Positions 8,193 through 17,021 of a DNA stretch of 43,745 nucleotides are shown piece after piece. The DNA lies in the NCBI GenBank assembly GCA_029379225.1, contig JAQYWR010000059.1, forward strand, positions 1 through 43,745, given 5' to 3'. The first letter of the stretch is position 1. Every line of letters begins with the position of its first letter. Source of the DNA: Nostoc sp. S4. GTDB taxonomy: Bacteria; Cyanobacteriota; Cyanobacteriia; Cyanobacteriales; Nostocaceae. The position numbers and the translations under genes were made by a program. The notes below the pieces were generated by a model, which saw only the letters and a list, made by a program, of their open reading frames with translations, was not told the origin of the DNA and searched no databases.

Positions 8193-10364
8193 ATGCAGGT
8201 ACTACGTTGTTCTCCTAAAAAAGAAATCCTCAATTTGAGTATCAGTTTGGGGCGTGGCGGTGAAGCTTGTGTTTATGGACTGCCATCCGATAGCAACTTG
8301 GTGGCAAAGATTTACCACAAGCCAACCACTGCTCATGCTGAAAAACTCCAAGCAATGCTGGCTAACCCCCCGGAAAACCCCACAGCTAGTTTGGGGCATA
8401 TTTCCATTGCTTGGCCGGAGGATTTATTACGTGCCGCAGATGGTAGCAATGGTATCCTAGGGTTTTTAATGCCACGCATTCAGGGAATGCGTCCAATCAT
8501 TGACTTTTATAACCCGAGAACCCGTCGCCAACACTGCCCGTTATTCAACTATCAGTACCTGCTCCGCACGGCTCGGAACCTGGCGGCAGCTTTTGCAGCT
8601 TTGCACGCTAGTGGATATTGCATTGGCGATGTGAATGAGTCAAACATCCTCGTCAGTGACACAGCGCTGGTGACTTTGATAGACACTGACTCTTTCCAAG
8701 TACGCAACCCAAACACCAACCTTGTTTATCGTTGCTCAGTCGGTAAACCAGAGTTTACCCCACCAGAACTCCAAAATAAAACTTTTGCCGAACACGATCG
8801 CGAAATTTCCCATGACTTATTTGGGTTAGCAGTACTGGTATTTCAACTGTTAATGGAAGGGACGCATCCATTTTCAGGGATTTTTCAAGGGGCTATGGAG
8901 CCACCGCCTTACGAAGCACGCATTGCAGCCGGACATTTCACTTACAGCCAAAAGCGACGCGTACCCTACCTACCTACACCCATCGCACCTCCTTGGGAAA
9001 TTCTTCATCCCAACTTACAAGAACTATTTGTACGTTGTTTTGAAGACGGTCATAACAGCCCACAGGTGCGACCGAGTGCCCAAACTTGGCTCTCAGCAAT
9101 AGCCGAAGCCGAAGATTCCCTGATTACCTGCACTACTAATCCCCAACATCGTTACAACAACCATTTAGATCTTTGTCCTTGGTGCGAACGTACCGTGCGA
9201 TTAGGTGGACGCGACCCTTTCCCATCACATCGGGCGATAGAAGCCAGAGAACATCTACAACCGCGAATCAAACCGAAAAAGCGCCACAGCCAAGCACCAC
9301 GCTTGCCACAGCGAGTCATGTCATCGCACCTAGCCTCTTATTGGCAACCACCAGTAATTACCCCAAACGGTTCACCTTATAGACGTTCCAAAAAGTCAAA
9401 ATTGTACCCGATTGTTTTTTGCTTGTTGGGTTTTGGTTTATTGGGATATGCGGACTTAATGATTAAATTCACCGAGCCGTTGGTTTCCCACAATGCTTAC
9501 ACTCAACAAACATTAAAATCTGGTCAGCTAAATAATAAACTCAGCTTTGAAGATTATTTTCAGCAAGGTCATGCTGCTTATAAACAGCGAGACTATGAAA
9601 AAGCAGTTGCAAATTATAGCCAAGCGATTGAACAACAACCCCAACATGTCAGAGCGATTGTAAATCGTGGCAACGCTCGTTATAACTTAAAAGATTACGA
9701 AGGAGCAGTTGCAGATTACACCCAAGCTTTGAAAATCAAGCCCAATCAAATCAAAGCACTTGTGAATCGGGGGAATGCCCGGTTTATGCTTGCTGAATTG
9801 AGCAACGATCCTGATACAGAATACAATCTAGCAATTGCCGATTACAATCGCGCTATCGGCTTCGATCCCAATGAAGTCGAAGCTTATATTAGACGCGGGA
9901 TTGTTCGCACCCAAATGGCTAAATATAGCGGCGAATCTCAACAAGTTTATCGAAAAGCGATCGCCGATTTTACTCAAGCAATCAAGCTGAATCTATACAA
10001 AGCAGAAGCTTACTTCCAGCGCGGTATTGTCTATTATCAAATTGCTCAATTTAGCAGCAATTACGAGCAAGAATATAATCAAGCGATCGCTGACTTTAAC
10101 CAAGCATTAACCATAAGCCCTAGATTAGCGAAAGTCTTTCTCAAACGAGGTATGGTTCGTTATGAACTAGCACAATATGGTGGTAAAGAATCTAACCAAA
10201 ATCAAACAAAAGCGGTCGCAGATTTACAGACAGCCGCCAAAATTTTTCTTGAGCAAAATGATATGGATAATTATCAGCAAGCACTCAGTAACATATGCGT
10301 AGTTATTGAAAACAAATGTGACCCTTTATTCCAAGGACCGAGTAGTGTAGAAAAAATCAACTAA
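8193..10364 (+). CDS. Membrane-anchored kinase-like protein with zinc ribbon and TPRs
   Basis: This 723-residue protein has four parts. Residues about 15-305 form a divergent protein kinase domain: glycine-rich LGRGGEACVYG, ATP lysine K39 in VAKIYHK, catalytic loop GDVNESN (D146, N151, with IGD in place of HRD) and LIDTDSF in place of DFG (D164). Residues about 313-331 look like a small zinc ribbon (one Cys, then HRY, then CPWC). A basic linker leads to one membrane segment (about 403-424, PIVFCLLGFGLLGY). Residues about 450-690 carry about six TPRs ending in NYSQAIEQQP-type motifs. The TPRs would lie on the other side of the membrane from the kinase. The ATG at 8193 is preferred over the TTG two codons earlier. 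It is the last gene of the VWA-PP2C-kinase triad, and a terminator follows. Confidence 0.88.
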   Translation: MQVLRCSPKKEILNLSISLGRGGEACVYGLPSDSNLVAKIYHKPTTAHAEKLQAMLANPPENPTASLGHISIAWPEDLLRAADGSNGILGFLMPRIQGMRPIIDFYNPRTRRQHCPLFNYQYLLRTARNLAAAFAALHASGYCIGDVNESNILVSDTALVTLIDTDSFQVRNPNTNLVYRCSVGKPEFTPPELQNKTFAEHDREISHDLFGLAVLVFQLLMEGTHPFSGIFQGAMEPPPYEARIAAGHFTYSQKRRVPYLPTPIAPPWEILHPNLQELFVRCFEDGHNSPQVRPSAQTWLSAIAEAEDSLITCTTNPQHRYNNHLDLCPWCERTVRLGGRDPFPSHRAIEAREHLQPRIKPKKRHSQAPRLPQRVMSSHLASYWQPPVITPNGSPYRRSKKSKLYPIVFCLLGFGLLGYADLMIKFTEPLVSHNAYTQQTLKSGQLNNKLSFEDYFQQGHAAYKQRDYEKAVANYSQAIEQQPQHVRAIVNRGNARYNLKDYEGAVADYTQALKIKPNQIKALVNRGNARFMLAELSNDPDTEYNLAIADYNRAIGFDPNEVEAYIRRGIVRTQMAKYSGESQQVYRKAIADFTQAIKLNLYKAEAYFQRGIVYYQIAQFSSNYEQEYNQAIADFNQALTISPRLAKVFLKRGMVRYELAQYGGKESNQNQTKAVADLQTAAKIFLEQNDMDNYQQALSNICVVIENKCDPLFQGPSSVEKIN

Positions 10365-10887
10365 AAACAAGTAAGTTTTATTACTTGCACGTTATTGGTT
10401 TTAATTCAATAAATCAAACCTGACTAGGATTAGAGCAAGCTAATCCTAGTTATTTTATATGTGATATTTTTATTTAATTGAGCAATTTGAGAAAATTTAA
10501 CTTTAATTTTTATATAAAAACATTGACAGGCGTGCAGCAAGGTTACCTACGATAAATCTGTATATGTCAGGATTTCTACAAAATAGAATCGGAATTGAGA
10601 AGCAATTTTTTACCTATAATTAGCTGGGGTTTTATACTTGATTGATTCTCACGCCTCGGCGGAGCTTTCCTTGCTTGCTTATGATTTCTGAATTCTGTTA
10701 TATAGATATTCATATAGCTTTTATATTGAAAAGATTTTAATTTATGTCTGCTTCATAATTTTGTAAAAAAATATAGTTAGATTATTGACTGAGAAAAATA
10801 AATTAGAAAAATTTTTCTCCATATAAGTGCATCCTCTTCATCTCAAGAAAGACAAATAATATCCCTACAAATCTCCGAGGTAATTTG
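10365..10887. other. Gene-free region upstream of the polysaccharide island
   Basis: This region begins with the triad terminator (10423-10458) and then runs through AT-rich DNA into the rfbF ribosome-binding site (CCGAGG just before the ATG at 10888). It should contain the promoter of the polysaccharide island. I looked for NtcA sites (GTA-N8-TAC) and for the DIF1-type TCCGGA motif and found no clear example. Confidence 0.5.
10423..10458 (+). terminator. Rho-independent terminator after the VWA-PP2C-kinase triad
   Basis: A perfect 10-bp stem CTAGGATTAG / CTAATCCTAG (10424-10433 and 10440-10449), extendable by one A-T pair, with a 6-base loop AGCAAG is followed by a T-rich run TTATTTTAT. It lies 60 bases past the kinase stop codon. 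Confidence 0.85.
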
Positions 10888-11661
10888 ATGAAAGCGGTGA
10901 TTTTGGCCGGAGGGCTTGGTACACGCCTCAGCGAAGAAACTAGTATCAGACCCAAGCCGATGGTTGAGATTGGTGGTAAGCCAATTCTATGGCACATAAT
11001 GAAAACTTACTCTGCTCATGGCATTAATGACTTCATTATTTGTTGTGGTTACAAAGGTTACGTAATTAAAGAATATTTTGCTAACTACTTCTTACACATG
11101 TCAGATGTTACCTTTGACATGCGATTTAATCAGATGAACGTGCATTCTGGATATGCTGAACCCTGGCGTGTCACCTTAATAAATACGGGCGATTATACAA
11201 TGACGGGTGGGCGCTTAAAGCGAATCAGCGAACATCTGGGAAATGAGACTTTTTGCTTTACCTATGGTGATGGTGTAAGTGATATTAATATCACCGAATT
11301 AGTCAAATTTCATCAACAACAAAATACCTTAGCAACACTGACAGCCGTTCAACCAGCAGGACGTTTTGGTGCCATTTCCTTAGGATATGAGCAAACTAAA
11401 ATTACCAGCTTTCGGGAAAAACCCGAAGGCGATGGTGCTTGGATTAATGGCGGTTATTTTGTATTAGAACCAGAAGTGATAAACTTGATTGCTGATGATT
11501 CTACAATCTGGGAGCAAGAGCCATTAGAAAAGCTAGCTGCTATGGAACAGCTATCTGCTTTTAGGCATTATGGTTTTTGGCAACCAATGGATACTTTACG
11601 CGATAAAAATCACCTAGAGGAGTTATGGAAAAGTACTCAAGCTCCTTGGAAGATATGGTAG
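10888..11661 (+). CDS. rfbF: Glucose-1-phosphate cytidylyltransferase
   Basis: The enzyme joins glucose 1-phosphate and CTP to give CDP-glucose, the entry to CDP-deoxysugars. At 257 residues it has the standard length. Motifs include LAGGLGTRLSEET and the KPM that follows (N-terminal nucleotide-binding loop), GGKPILWHIM, the metal-binding TYGDGVSDIN, REKPEGDGAWINGGYFV, and the end FWQPMDTLRDKN. ATG at 10888 follows CCGAGG at good spacing. It is the first gene of a roughly 25-kb plus-strand run. By position it corresponds to alr2825 at the start of the Anabaena PCC 7120 HEP cluster (from memory). The usual partner RfbG (CDP-glucose 4,6-dehydratase) is not recognisable in this window. Confidence 0.95.
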   Translation: MKAVILAGGLGTRLSEETSIRPKPMVEIGGKPILWHIMKTYSAHGINDFIICCGYKGYVIKEYFANYFLHMSDVTFDMRFNQMNVHSGYAEPWRVTLINTGDYTMTGGRLKRISEHLGNETFCFTYGDGVSDINITELVKFHQQQNTLATLTAVQPAGRFGAISLGYEQTKITSFREKPEGDGAWINGGYFVLEPEVINLIADDSTIWEQEPLEKLAAMEQLSAFRHYGFWQPMDTLRDKNHLEELWKSTQAPWKIW

Positions 11662-11713
11662 AAATGACAAATGACTTGATAGATTTAGTGTAACTTGAAC
11701 TACGATAATACTG

Positions 11714-12928
11714 ATGTATGATTTTGCAATTATAGGTGGGGGAATAGTTGGACTCTCTACGGCGCTGGCTTTAGGAAAATGCTATCCCAATGCACGTATT
11801 TTAGTACTAGAAAAAGAGAGTCAATGGGCATTTCACCAAACTGGCAATAATAGCGGAGTGATTCATTCTGGTATTTACTACAAGCCGGGGAGTTTCAAAG
11901 CGAAATTTTGTCGTGATGGTTCTCGCTCAATGGTAGAATTCTGTGAAAAATATGGAATTGACTATGAAATTTGTGGTAAAGTAATTGTTGCAACCGAAGA
12001 ACAAGAGCTACCACGCCTAGAAAATCTCTACCAACGCGGTTTAGAAAATGGTTTAGAAGTCCAGAGAATTACTCCAGAGGAAGTCAAGGAAATTGAACCT
12101 CATGTTAGTTGTGTAGGTGGAATTCGGGTATTTTCAACTGGTATTGTTAATTACAAGCAAGTTTGTTTCAAATATGCCCAGCTGATTCAACAGCAGGGGG
12201 GACATCTACATCTAAATACAAAAGTACTGAAAATCTCGTCAAGCGGTAAAAATCAGATACTAGAAACAAACAAGGGTAGCTTTGAAACCCGATTCGTAAT
12301 CAATTGTAGTGGATTGCATAGCGATCGCACTGCTAAATTAGCTCAAGTTGAACCTCAAGCCAAAATTGTGCCATTCCGGGGAGAATATTACGAACTCACA
12401 CCAGAAAAACGCTATCTAGTCAAGACTCTAATTTATCCAGTACCCAACCCAGATTTTCCCTTCTTGGGCGTCCACTTTACCCGGATGATTGATGGTAGCA
12501 TTCATGCAGGGCCAAACGCAGTTTTGTCTCTCAAACGCGAAGGTTACAAAAAAACCGACTTTGACTTGGGCGATTTTCTTGAAGTCGTTAGTTATCCTGG
12601 TTTCTGGAAATTGGCAGCCAAACACGCGCCTGAAGGCATTCAAGAAATTATTCGTTCCTTTAGTAAAGCAGCCTTCGTTAAAAGTTTGCAAAAACTAATT
12701 CCCGAAGTCCAAGCAGAAGATTTAGTTCCCACCCATGCAGGAGTCCGCGCTCAAGCTTTAATGAACGATGGCAAGCTTGTAGATGACTTTTTGATTGTTT
12801 GTGGTCAAAACTCTATCCATGTTTGCAATGCTCCTTCCCCTGCTGCTACTTCTTCTTTAGAAATTGGCAAAGCCATTGTGGCGCAAATTCCTCAACCCTC
12901 GCATGTAGATAATGTAGTAACTGCATAG
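11714..12928 (+). CDS. lhgO: L-2-hydroxyglutarate oxidase-type FAD enzyme
   Basis: This 404-residue flavoprotein of the DAO superfamily starts MYDFAIIGGGIVGLSTA, an FAD dinucleotide-binding loop at residues 6-13, and continues with HQTGNNSGVIHSGIYYKPGS, the signature of LhgO/YgaF-like proteins. The C-terminal half has FRGEYYELTPEK, VHFTRMIDGSIHAGPNAV and VCNAPSPAATSSLEIG, which close the FAD site. LhgO oxidises L-2-hydroxyglutarate to 2-oxoglutarate and passes electrons to the respiratory chain. It lies inside the polysaccharide island 52 bases after rfbF, so it may act on a sugar acid or polymer precursor here; that is inference. The corresponding gene in Anabaena is, as I recall, part of the same cluster. 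Confidence 0.85.
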   Translation: MYDFAIIGGGIVGLSTALALGKCYPNARILVLEKESQWAFHQTGNNSGVIHSGIYYKPGSFKAKFCRDGSRSMVEFCEKYGIDYEICGKVIVATEEQELPRLENLYQRGLENGLEVQRITPEEVKEIEPHVSCVGGIRVFSTGIVNYKQVCFKYAQLIQQQGGHLHLNTKVLKISSSGKNQILETNKGSFETRFVINCSGLHSDRTAKLAQVEPQAKIVPFRGEYYELTPEKRYLVKTLIYPVPNPDFPFLGVHFTRMIDGSIHAGPNAVLSLKREGYKKTDFDLGDFLEVVSYPGFWKLAAKHAPEGIQEIIRSFSKAAFVKSLQKLIPEVQAEDLVPTHAGVRAQALMNDGKLVDDFLIVCGQNSIHVCNAPSPAATSSLEIGKAIVAQIPQPSHVDNVVTA

Positions 12929-13412
12929 ATAGTTGTTACTTCCAGCGCTGTTGAATTTGGATGTGAAAGCTCACGCAGAGGCGCAGAGTCACAGAGGTAT
13001 TTTAATAACTACTCAAGATTGCTCAGTCATGAGGTAACAGTAGTCAAAATCTCTCTGCACCTTTGCCTCCACCGTACCCCTACGGGGAAGCAAGCTACGC
13101 GAAGCGTCTTCCTTAGGAGAAGTTTTGATCGGCCCAAGCCGCTGCTCAAACTTCTCTGTGCGTGAATAAAAATAAACCATCTACATAAACATTCCTCCTG
13201 ACTGGCGTTGCTGAACTTGAATATAGAAATTGAAAAATTAACTCTTCTCAACTCTTACTCTGGAGCGACTCTGCGCGACGCCACTTGCTTCAAGTCGGGG
13301 AACCGCAAGGGCGCAGTGGCTCCTCTGCGTGAGGTAAGTTCATATTTACACTCAGCAACGCCTCCTGACTTAATTGCATAACGCACTCTTCAATACAAAG
13401 GCATTAACCACA
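12929..13412. other. Repeat-packed spacer between lhgO and the SDR gene
   Basis: This gene-free segment is a patchwork of cyanobacterial repeats: a fragment GCTCACGCAGAGGCGCAGAG near 12969, a full copy of repeat family A (13051-13164), and a second GC-rich palindromic block at about 13262-13323 whose arms GCCACT and AGTGGC face each other. Open frames across it are by-products of the repeats. It interrupts an otherwise tightly packed gene run. Confidence 0.8.
13051..13164 (+). repeat. Dispersed repeat family A, copy 1
   Basis: This copy runs from CTCTCTGCACCTTTGCC to the CTTCTCTGTGCGTG end. Compared with copies 2 and 3 it carries an extra block of about 22 bases (CCCCTACGGGGAAGCAAGC). The core is a hairpin: GAGAAGTTTTGA pairs with TCAAACTTCTC, and the loop holds a nested CGGC-CCAA-GCCG stem. 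Confidence 0.85.
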
Positions 13413-14441
13413 ATGAAAATATTAGTAACTGGCACAGAAGGCTATCTGGGTTCATTATTGCCACCTCTGTTAATCGAACGGGGACATGAAGTTATCGGTA
13501 TAGATACTGGTTTTTATAAAGTTGGTTGGTTGTACAACGCTAGCGATGTTACACCCAAAACCCTCAACAAAGATATCCGCAACATCACCCCTGATGATTT
13601 GTTAGGCGTGGAAGCAATTGTTCACATGGCAGAACTTTCCAACGACCCAGCCGGACAATTGGCACCGAATATTACCTATGAAATCAATCATGTAGGTTCA
13701 GTTCGTCTGGCTAGCTTGGCTAAGGCTATGGGCGTGCGTCGTTTTGTGTATATGTCTTCATGCAGTGTCTACGGTGTTGCTACTGAAGGCGATGTGACAG
13801 AAGAATCGCCAGTAAATCCCCAAACAGCTTATGCAGAGTGTAAAACTCTCGTAGAAACAGATGTTGCACCATTAGCTGACGATGACTTCTCACCTACCTT
13901 TATGCGGAATGCTACTGCTTTTGGTGCTTCTCCCAGGATGCGCTTTGATATTGTTTTAAACAACTTAGCAGGGTTGGCGTGGACTAGCAAACAAATCAAA
14001 ATGACCAGTGATGGTACACCTTGGCGGCCATTAGTCCACGCATTGGATATTTGCAAAGCAATAGTCTGCGCCTTGGAAGCACCACGGGACATTGTACATA
14101 ACCAAATCTTCAATGTCGGAGATACAGCCAATAATTACCGGGTTAAAGAAATCGCTGAAATTATTGCTGATATTTTCCCAGATTGTAAATTGTTCTTTGG
14201 CAACAACGGCGCAGATAACCGCAGCTATCGGGTATCCTTCGAGAAAATTAACACAATTCTACCTGGATTTAAATGTGATTGGAATGCTCGACTTGGTGCC
14301 GAGCAGCTATTTGATTTATTCAGTCAAATAGATATGGCTGAAGACACTTTCTTGTTTCGAGGATTTACCCGTTTGAAACAGCTAGAGTATCTAATTCGTA
14401 CCCAGCAAATTGACAAAGATTTCTTTTGGAATAAAAAGTAG
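13413..14441 (+). CDS. NAD-dependent epimerase/dehydratase (extended SDR)
   Basis: This 342-residue extended short-chain dehydrogenase begins MKILVTGTEGYLGS, with the Rossmann loop TGxxGxxG at residues 6-13. Other motifs are VEAIVHMAELSNDP, the catalytic Ser in VYMSSCSVYG (about 115-121), and the catalytic pair Y140/K144 in AYAECK. The C-terminal substrate region contains RPLVHALDIC and FNVGD. Such enzymes oxidise or reduce nucleotide-sugar keto intermediates. It lacks the features I expect of CDP-glucose 4,6-dehydratase (RfbG), so the step is not assigned. ATG 13413 is preferred; a TTG at 13374 would add 13 residues before the Rossmann strand. Its position matches alr2827 of the Anabaena HEP cluster, required for the polysaccharide. 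Confidence 0.9.
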   Translation: MKILVTGTEGYLGSLLPPLLIERGHEVIGIDTGFYKVGWLYNASDVTPKTLNKDIRNITPDDLLGVEAIVHMAELSNDPAGQLAPNITYEINHVGSVRLASLAKAMGVRRFVYMSSCSVYGVATEGDVTEESPVNPQTAYAECKTLVETDVAPLADDDFSPTFMRNATAFGASPRMRFDIVLNNLAGLAWTSKQIKMTSDGTPWRPLVHALDICKAIVCALEAPRDIVHNQIFNVGDTANNYRVKEIAEIIADIFPDCKLFFGNNGADNRSYRVSFEKINTILPGFKCDWNARLGAEQLFDLFSQIDMAEDTFLFRGFTRLKQLEYLIRTQQIDKDFFWNKK

Positions 14442-14549
14442 CTAGAGTTGTCTAGCAGCGAACAAACAATTTAAGTTTCCGAATCAAATATTATTGGTTC
14501 GGGCTTATTTCATCTAGCAATTTGTTCACTATTTATAGGGCTTGAAATT

Positions 14550-15818
14550 ATGGCGATCGCAAAATGTCGTTTCAGTGGTCAACCTTTACACCAAACCTTT
14601 ATTGATTTAGGAATGTCACCTTTAGCCAATGCTTATGTGAAACCAGAACAACTAAATCATGCTGAAAAATTTTATCCTCTGCACGCTTATATTTGTGAAG
14701 ATACTCTCTTAGTTCAATTAGAACAATTTGAAACCCCAGACCAAATTTTTAGTGACTATGCTTACTTTTCTTCCTATTCAGCAACTTGGCTAAAACACGC
14801 TAAAGTTTACAGCGACATGATGGTAGAAAAGTTTAACTTTAACCATCATACCCAAGTTATTGAAATTGCCAGTAATGATGGCTACTTACTGCAATATTTT
14901 TTAGAGAAAGGTATCCCTGTTTTAGGAATAGAACCAGCAGCCAATATAGCCAAGGTTGCTGAAGATAGGGGTATTCCTTGTATTAACAAGTTTTTTGGAG
15001 TTGAAACTGCTAAAGAACTGGTTATGCAAGGAAAACTAGCTGACCTGTTGATAGGTAACAATGTTTTAGCTCATGTACCAGACCTAAACGATTTCATTGC
15101 CGGCATGAAACTCATCCTTAAACCAAATGGTATCTTGACGATGGAGTTTCCTCATATTTTACAACTCATTGCCCAAAATCAGTTTGATACTATTTATCAC
15201 GAGCATTTTTCTTACTTCTCATTCCTGACAATTGAAAAAATCTTTGCTGCACACAACTTGCAACTTTTTGATGTAGAGGAATTACCAACTCATGGCGGTT
15301 CATTGAGAATTTATGCTAAACATAACTACGCCAAGCATCTTAGTATTAACGAACGAGTTAGCCATCTCAAAGAAAAAGAAATTACTGCTGGACTACATCG
15401 AATAGAAACTTACGTCACATTTGCAGAAAAAGTTAAAGCAACAAAGCACAAGTTATTAAGTTTTATCTTAACAGCTAAAGCCCAAGATAAATCAATCGCT
15501 GGTTATGGCGCACCTGCTAAAGGTAATACTTTGTTTAATTACTGTGGTATTGGTAAAGATTTTATTGATTATACAGTAGATTGCAATCCCCATAAGCAAG
15601 GTTTATTTTTACCTGGAACTCATATTCCTATCTTCCATCCAGATAAAATTCGTGAAACTCAACCAGATTATATTTTAATTTTACCTTGGAATCTCAAGGA
15701 GGAAATTATGGAACAAATGGCATTTATTGGCGAATGGGGTGGACAATTTGTAGTCCCAATTCCGGAAGTTAAAATTTATCCATGTCCCATTCCTGATCGG
15801 CTTTTAATAGCATTGTAA
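14550..15818 (+). CDS. TylC-type nucleotide-sugar C-methyltransferase
   Basis: This 422-residue protein has the three-part layout of sugar C-methyltransferases: a small N-terminal domain (CRFSGQPL and DLGMSPLANAYV), a central SAM-binding domain with VIEIASNDGYLLQYF (about 107-121), and a C-terminal domain with the GYGAPAKGNTLFNYCG signature. The YHEHFSYFS motif (about residues 212-220) matches the catalytic His-Glu-His region of the family. These enzymes add a methyl group to C3 of a 4-keto sugar to make branched sugars. In the N-terminal zinc site only two of the four usual cysteines remain (C6 and C49; S9 and T52 replace the others). It follows the SDR gene and probably acts on its product. 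Confidence 0.88.
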   Translation: MAIAKCRFSGQPLHQTFIDLGMSPLANAYVKPEQLNHAEKFYPLHAYICEDTLLVQLEQFETPDQIFSDYAYFSSYSATWLKHAKVYSDMMVEKFNFNHHTQVIEIASNDGYLLQYFLEKGIPVLGIEPAANIAKVAEDRGIPCINKFFGVETAKELVMQGKLADLLIGNNVLAHVPDLNDFIAGMKLILKPNGILTMEFPHILQLIAQNQFDTIYHEHFSYFSFLTIEKIFAAHNLQLFDVEELPTHGGSLRIYAKHNYAKHLSINERVSHLKEKEITAGLHRIETYVTFAEKVKATKHKLLSFILTAKAQDKSIAGYGAPAKGNTLFNYCGIGKDFIDYTVDCNPHKQGLFLPGTHIPIFHPDKIRETQPDYILILPWNLKEEIMEQMAFIGEWGGQFVVPIPEVKIYPCPIPDRLLIAL

Positions 15819-15962
15819 TTACTAAATATAAGCAAAACGCCTCTGATTACTATTATTGATATTTGCAGTAGTTAATAATCAAGTACTTCAAAGGCGGATT
15901 TGCCATTAAAATATTTGCAGCCTAACCATCAATCAGTTATCTACAAATTTTATGACTCACCT

Positions 15963-16970
15963 ATGCCTAAATTACTGACTATTGCTATTCCTACTTATAA
16001 TCGGGCTAAATTATTAGATAAACAATTAACATGGTTAGCTCAAGCTATCAAAGGTTTTGAAGATGACTGTGAAATTTTAGTATCTGATAATTGTTCAACA
16101 GATAATACTCAGCAAGTAATCCAAAAATGGCAAACCATACTTAGCACTATCGCATTCAAATCAAATAAAAATTCTCAGAATTTAGGCGTAGTTAAAAATA
16201 TTATGTATTGCTTAAATTCTACAACAACAAAGTATGTCTGGACAATTGGTGATGACGATCCAATTCAGGATAGAGCCATTGCTTATGTCATCAGTAAACT
16301 CAGACAACATGAAGATTTATCATTATTGTTCCTCAACTTTTCTGGTCGCAATCAAGTTACTGGTGAACCAGTTCATCCACCCACAATTATTGGTAACCGC
16401 TGGTTTGATATAGATAGTGAAGATGGTAATGGTGATAGTAAAGCCATATTTGAACATTGTTTTTCTAAAAGTGTCGGTGCAGTCATTTTTTTGACGGCTA
16501 CAATCTACCGCACTGATTTAGTAAAACATGCTTTACAAATTTGGCAAGATGCTGAGAACAACTGGATATCTTTAGCATATTTAGCCGGATATTGTGCTGC
16601 CAATGGTAGTGTAATTGTCACGAAGGAGACTTATTTAGAATGTGTTGTTGGTGTGAGTTATTGGCAGAAAGAACCAAAATCTGCACTGTTAATGCAATAC
16701 AAACACATACCAGAAGTGATTTTAAAATTGCAAGAAAATGGATATTCTAAGCAGTTTTGTAGACGGATGCTTTTACAAAACGGCAAAGAAGTCAACTGGA
16801 AAGTTTTTTTAGGTGCTTTAAGAAGATGGCCGATGTCTGCTATCAAGACAGTAATTCCATTTTTGGCTTTAATTAGCTTATCTGCTTTTGATGTGATGGT
16901 TTCTAAAGACTTGAAATTAGCAGAATCAAATGAAATATCTAGTCAAGAACTGCGAAGTTACGAACCATAA
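15963..16970 (+). CDS. Family 2 glycosyltransferase
   Basis: This 335-residue GT-A fold enzyme opens with LLTIAIPTYNRAKLLDKQL, then has the nucleotide-binding SDNCSTDNTQ (about 39-48) and the metal-binding aspartate cluster in WTIGDDDPIQD (about 92-102). No strong transmembrane segment is seen except a weak hydrophobic stretch near the C-terminus (VIPFLALISLSAF). It transfers a sugar from a nucleotide donor to the growing repeat unit on the inner face of the membrane; donor and acceptor are not predictable. The ATG at 15963 places the start right at the fold. A TTG at 15900 has AAGGCGGA in front of it and cannot be excluded. Confidence 0.85.
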   Translation: MPKLLTIAIPTYNRAKLLDKQLTWLAQAIKGFEDDCEILVSDNCSTDNTQQVIQKWQTILSTIAFKSNKNSQNLGVVKNIMYCLNSTTTKYVWTIGDDDPIQDRAIAYVISKLRQHEDLSLLFLNFSGRNQVTGEPVHPPTIIGNRWFDIDSEDGNGDSKAIFEHCFSKSVGAVIFLTATIYRTDLVKHALQIWQDAENNWISLAYLAGYCAANGSVIVTKETYLECVVGVSYWQKEPKSALLMQYKHIPEVILKLQENGYSKQFCRRMLLQNGKEVNWKVFLGALRRWPMSAIKTVIPFLALISLSAFDVMVSKDLKLAESNEISSQELRSYEP

Positions 16971-17021
16971 ACTAGTTGATATTTGAGAATTATACATTAA
17001 AAATTAGGAGGTATTTACACC

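Noticed and set aside
13027..13251. Minus-strand frame of 74 codons in the lhgO-SDR spacer
   Set aside because: It lies in repeat family A, and the other copies give unrelated frames.
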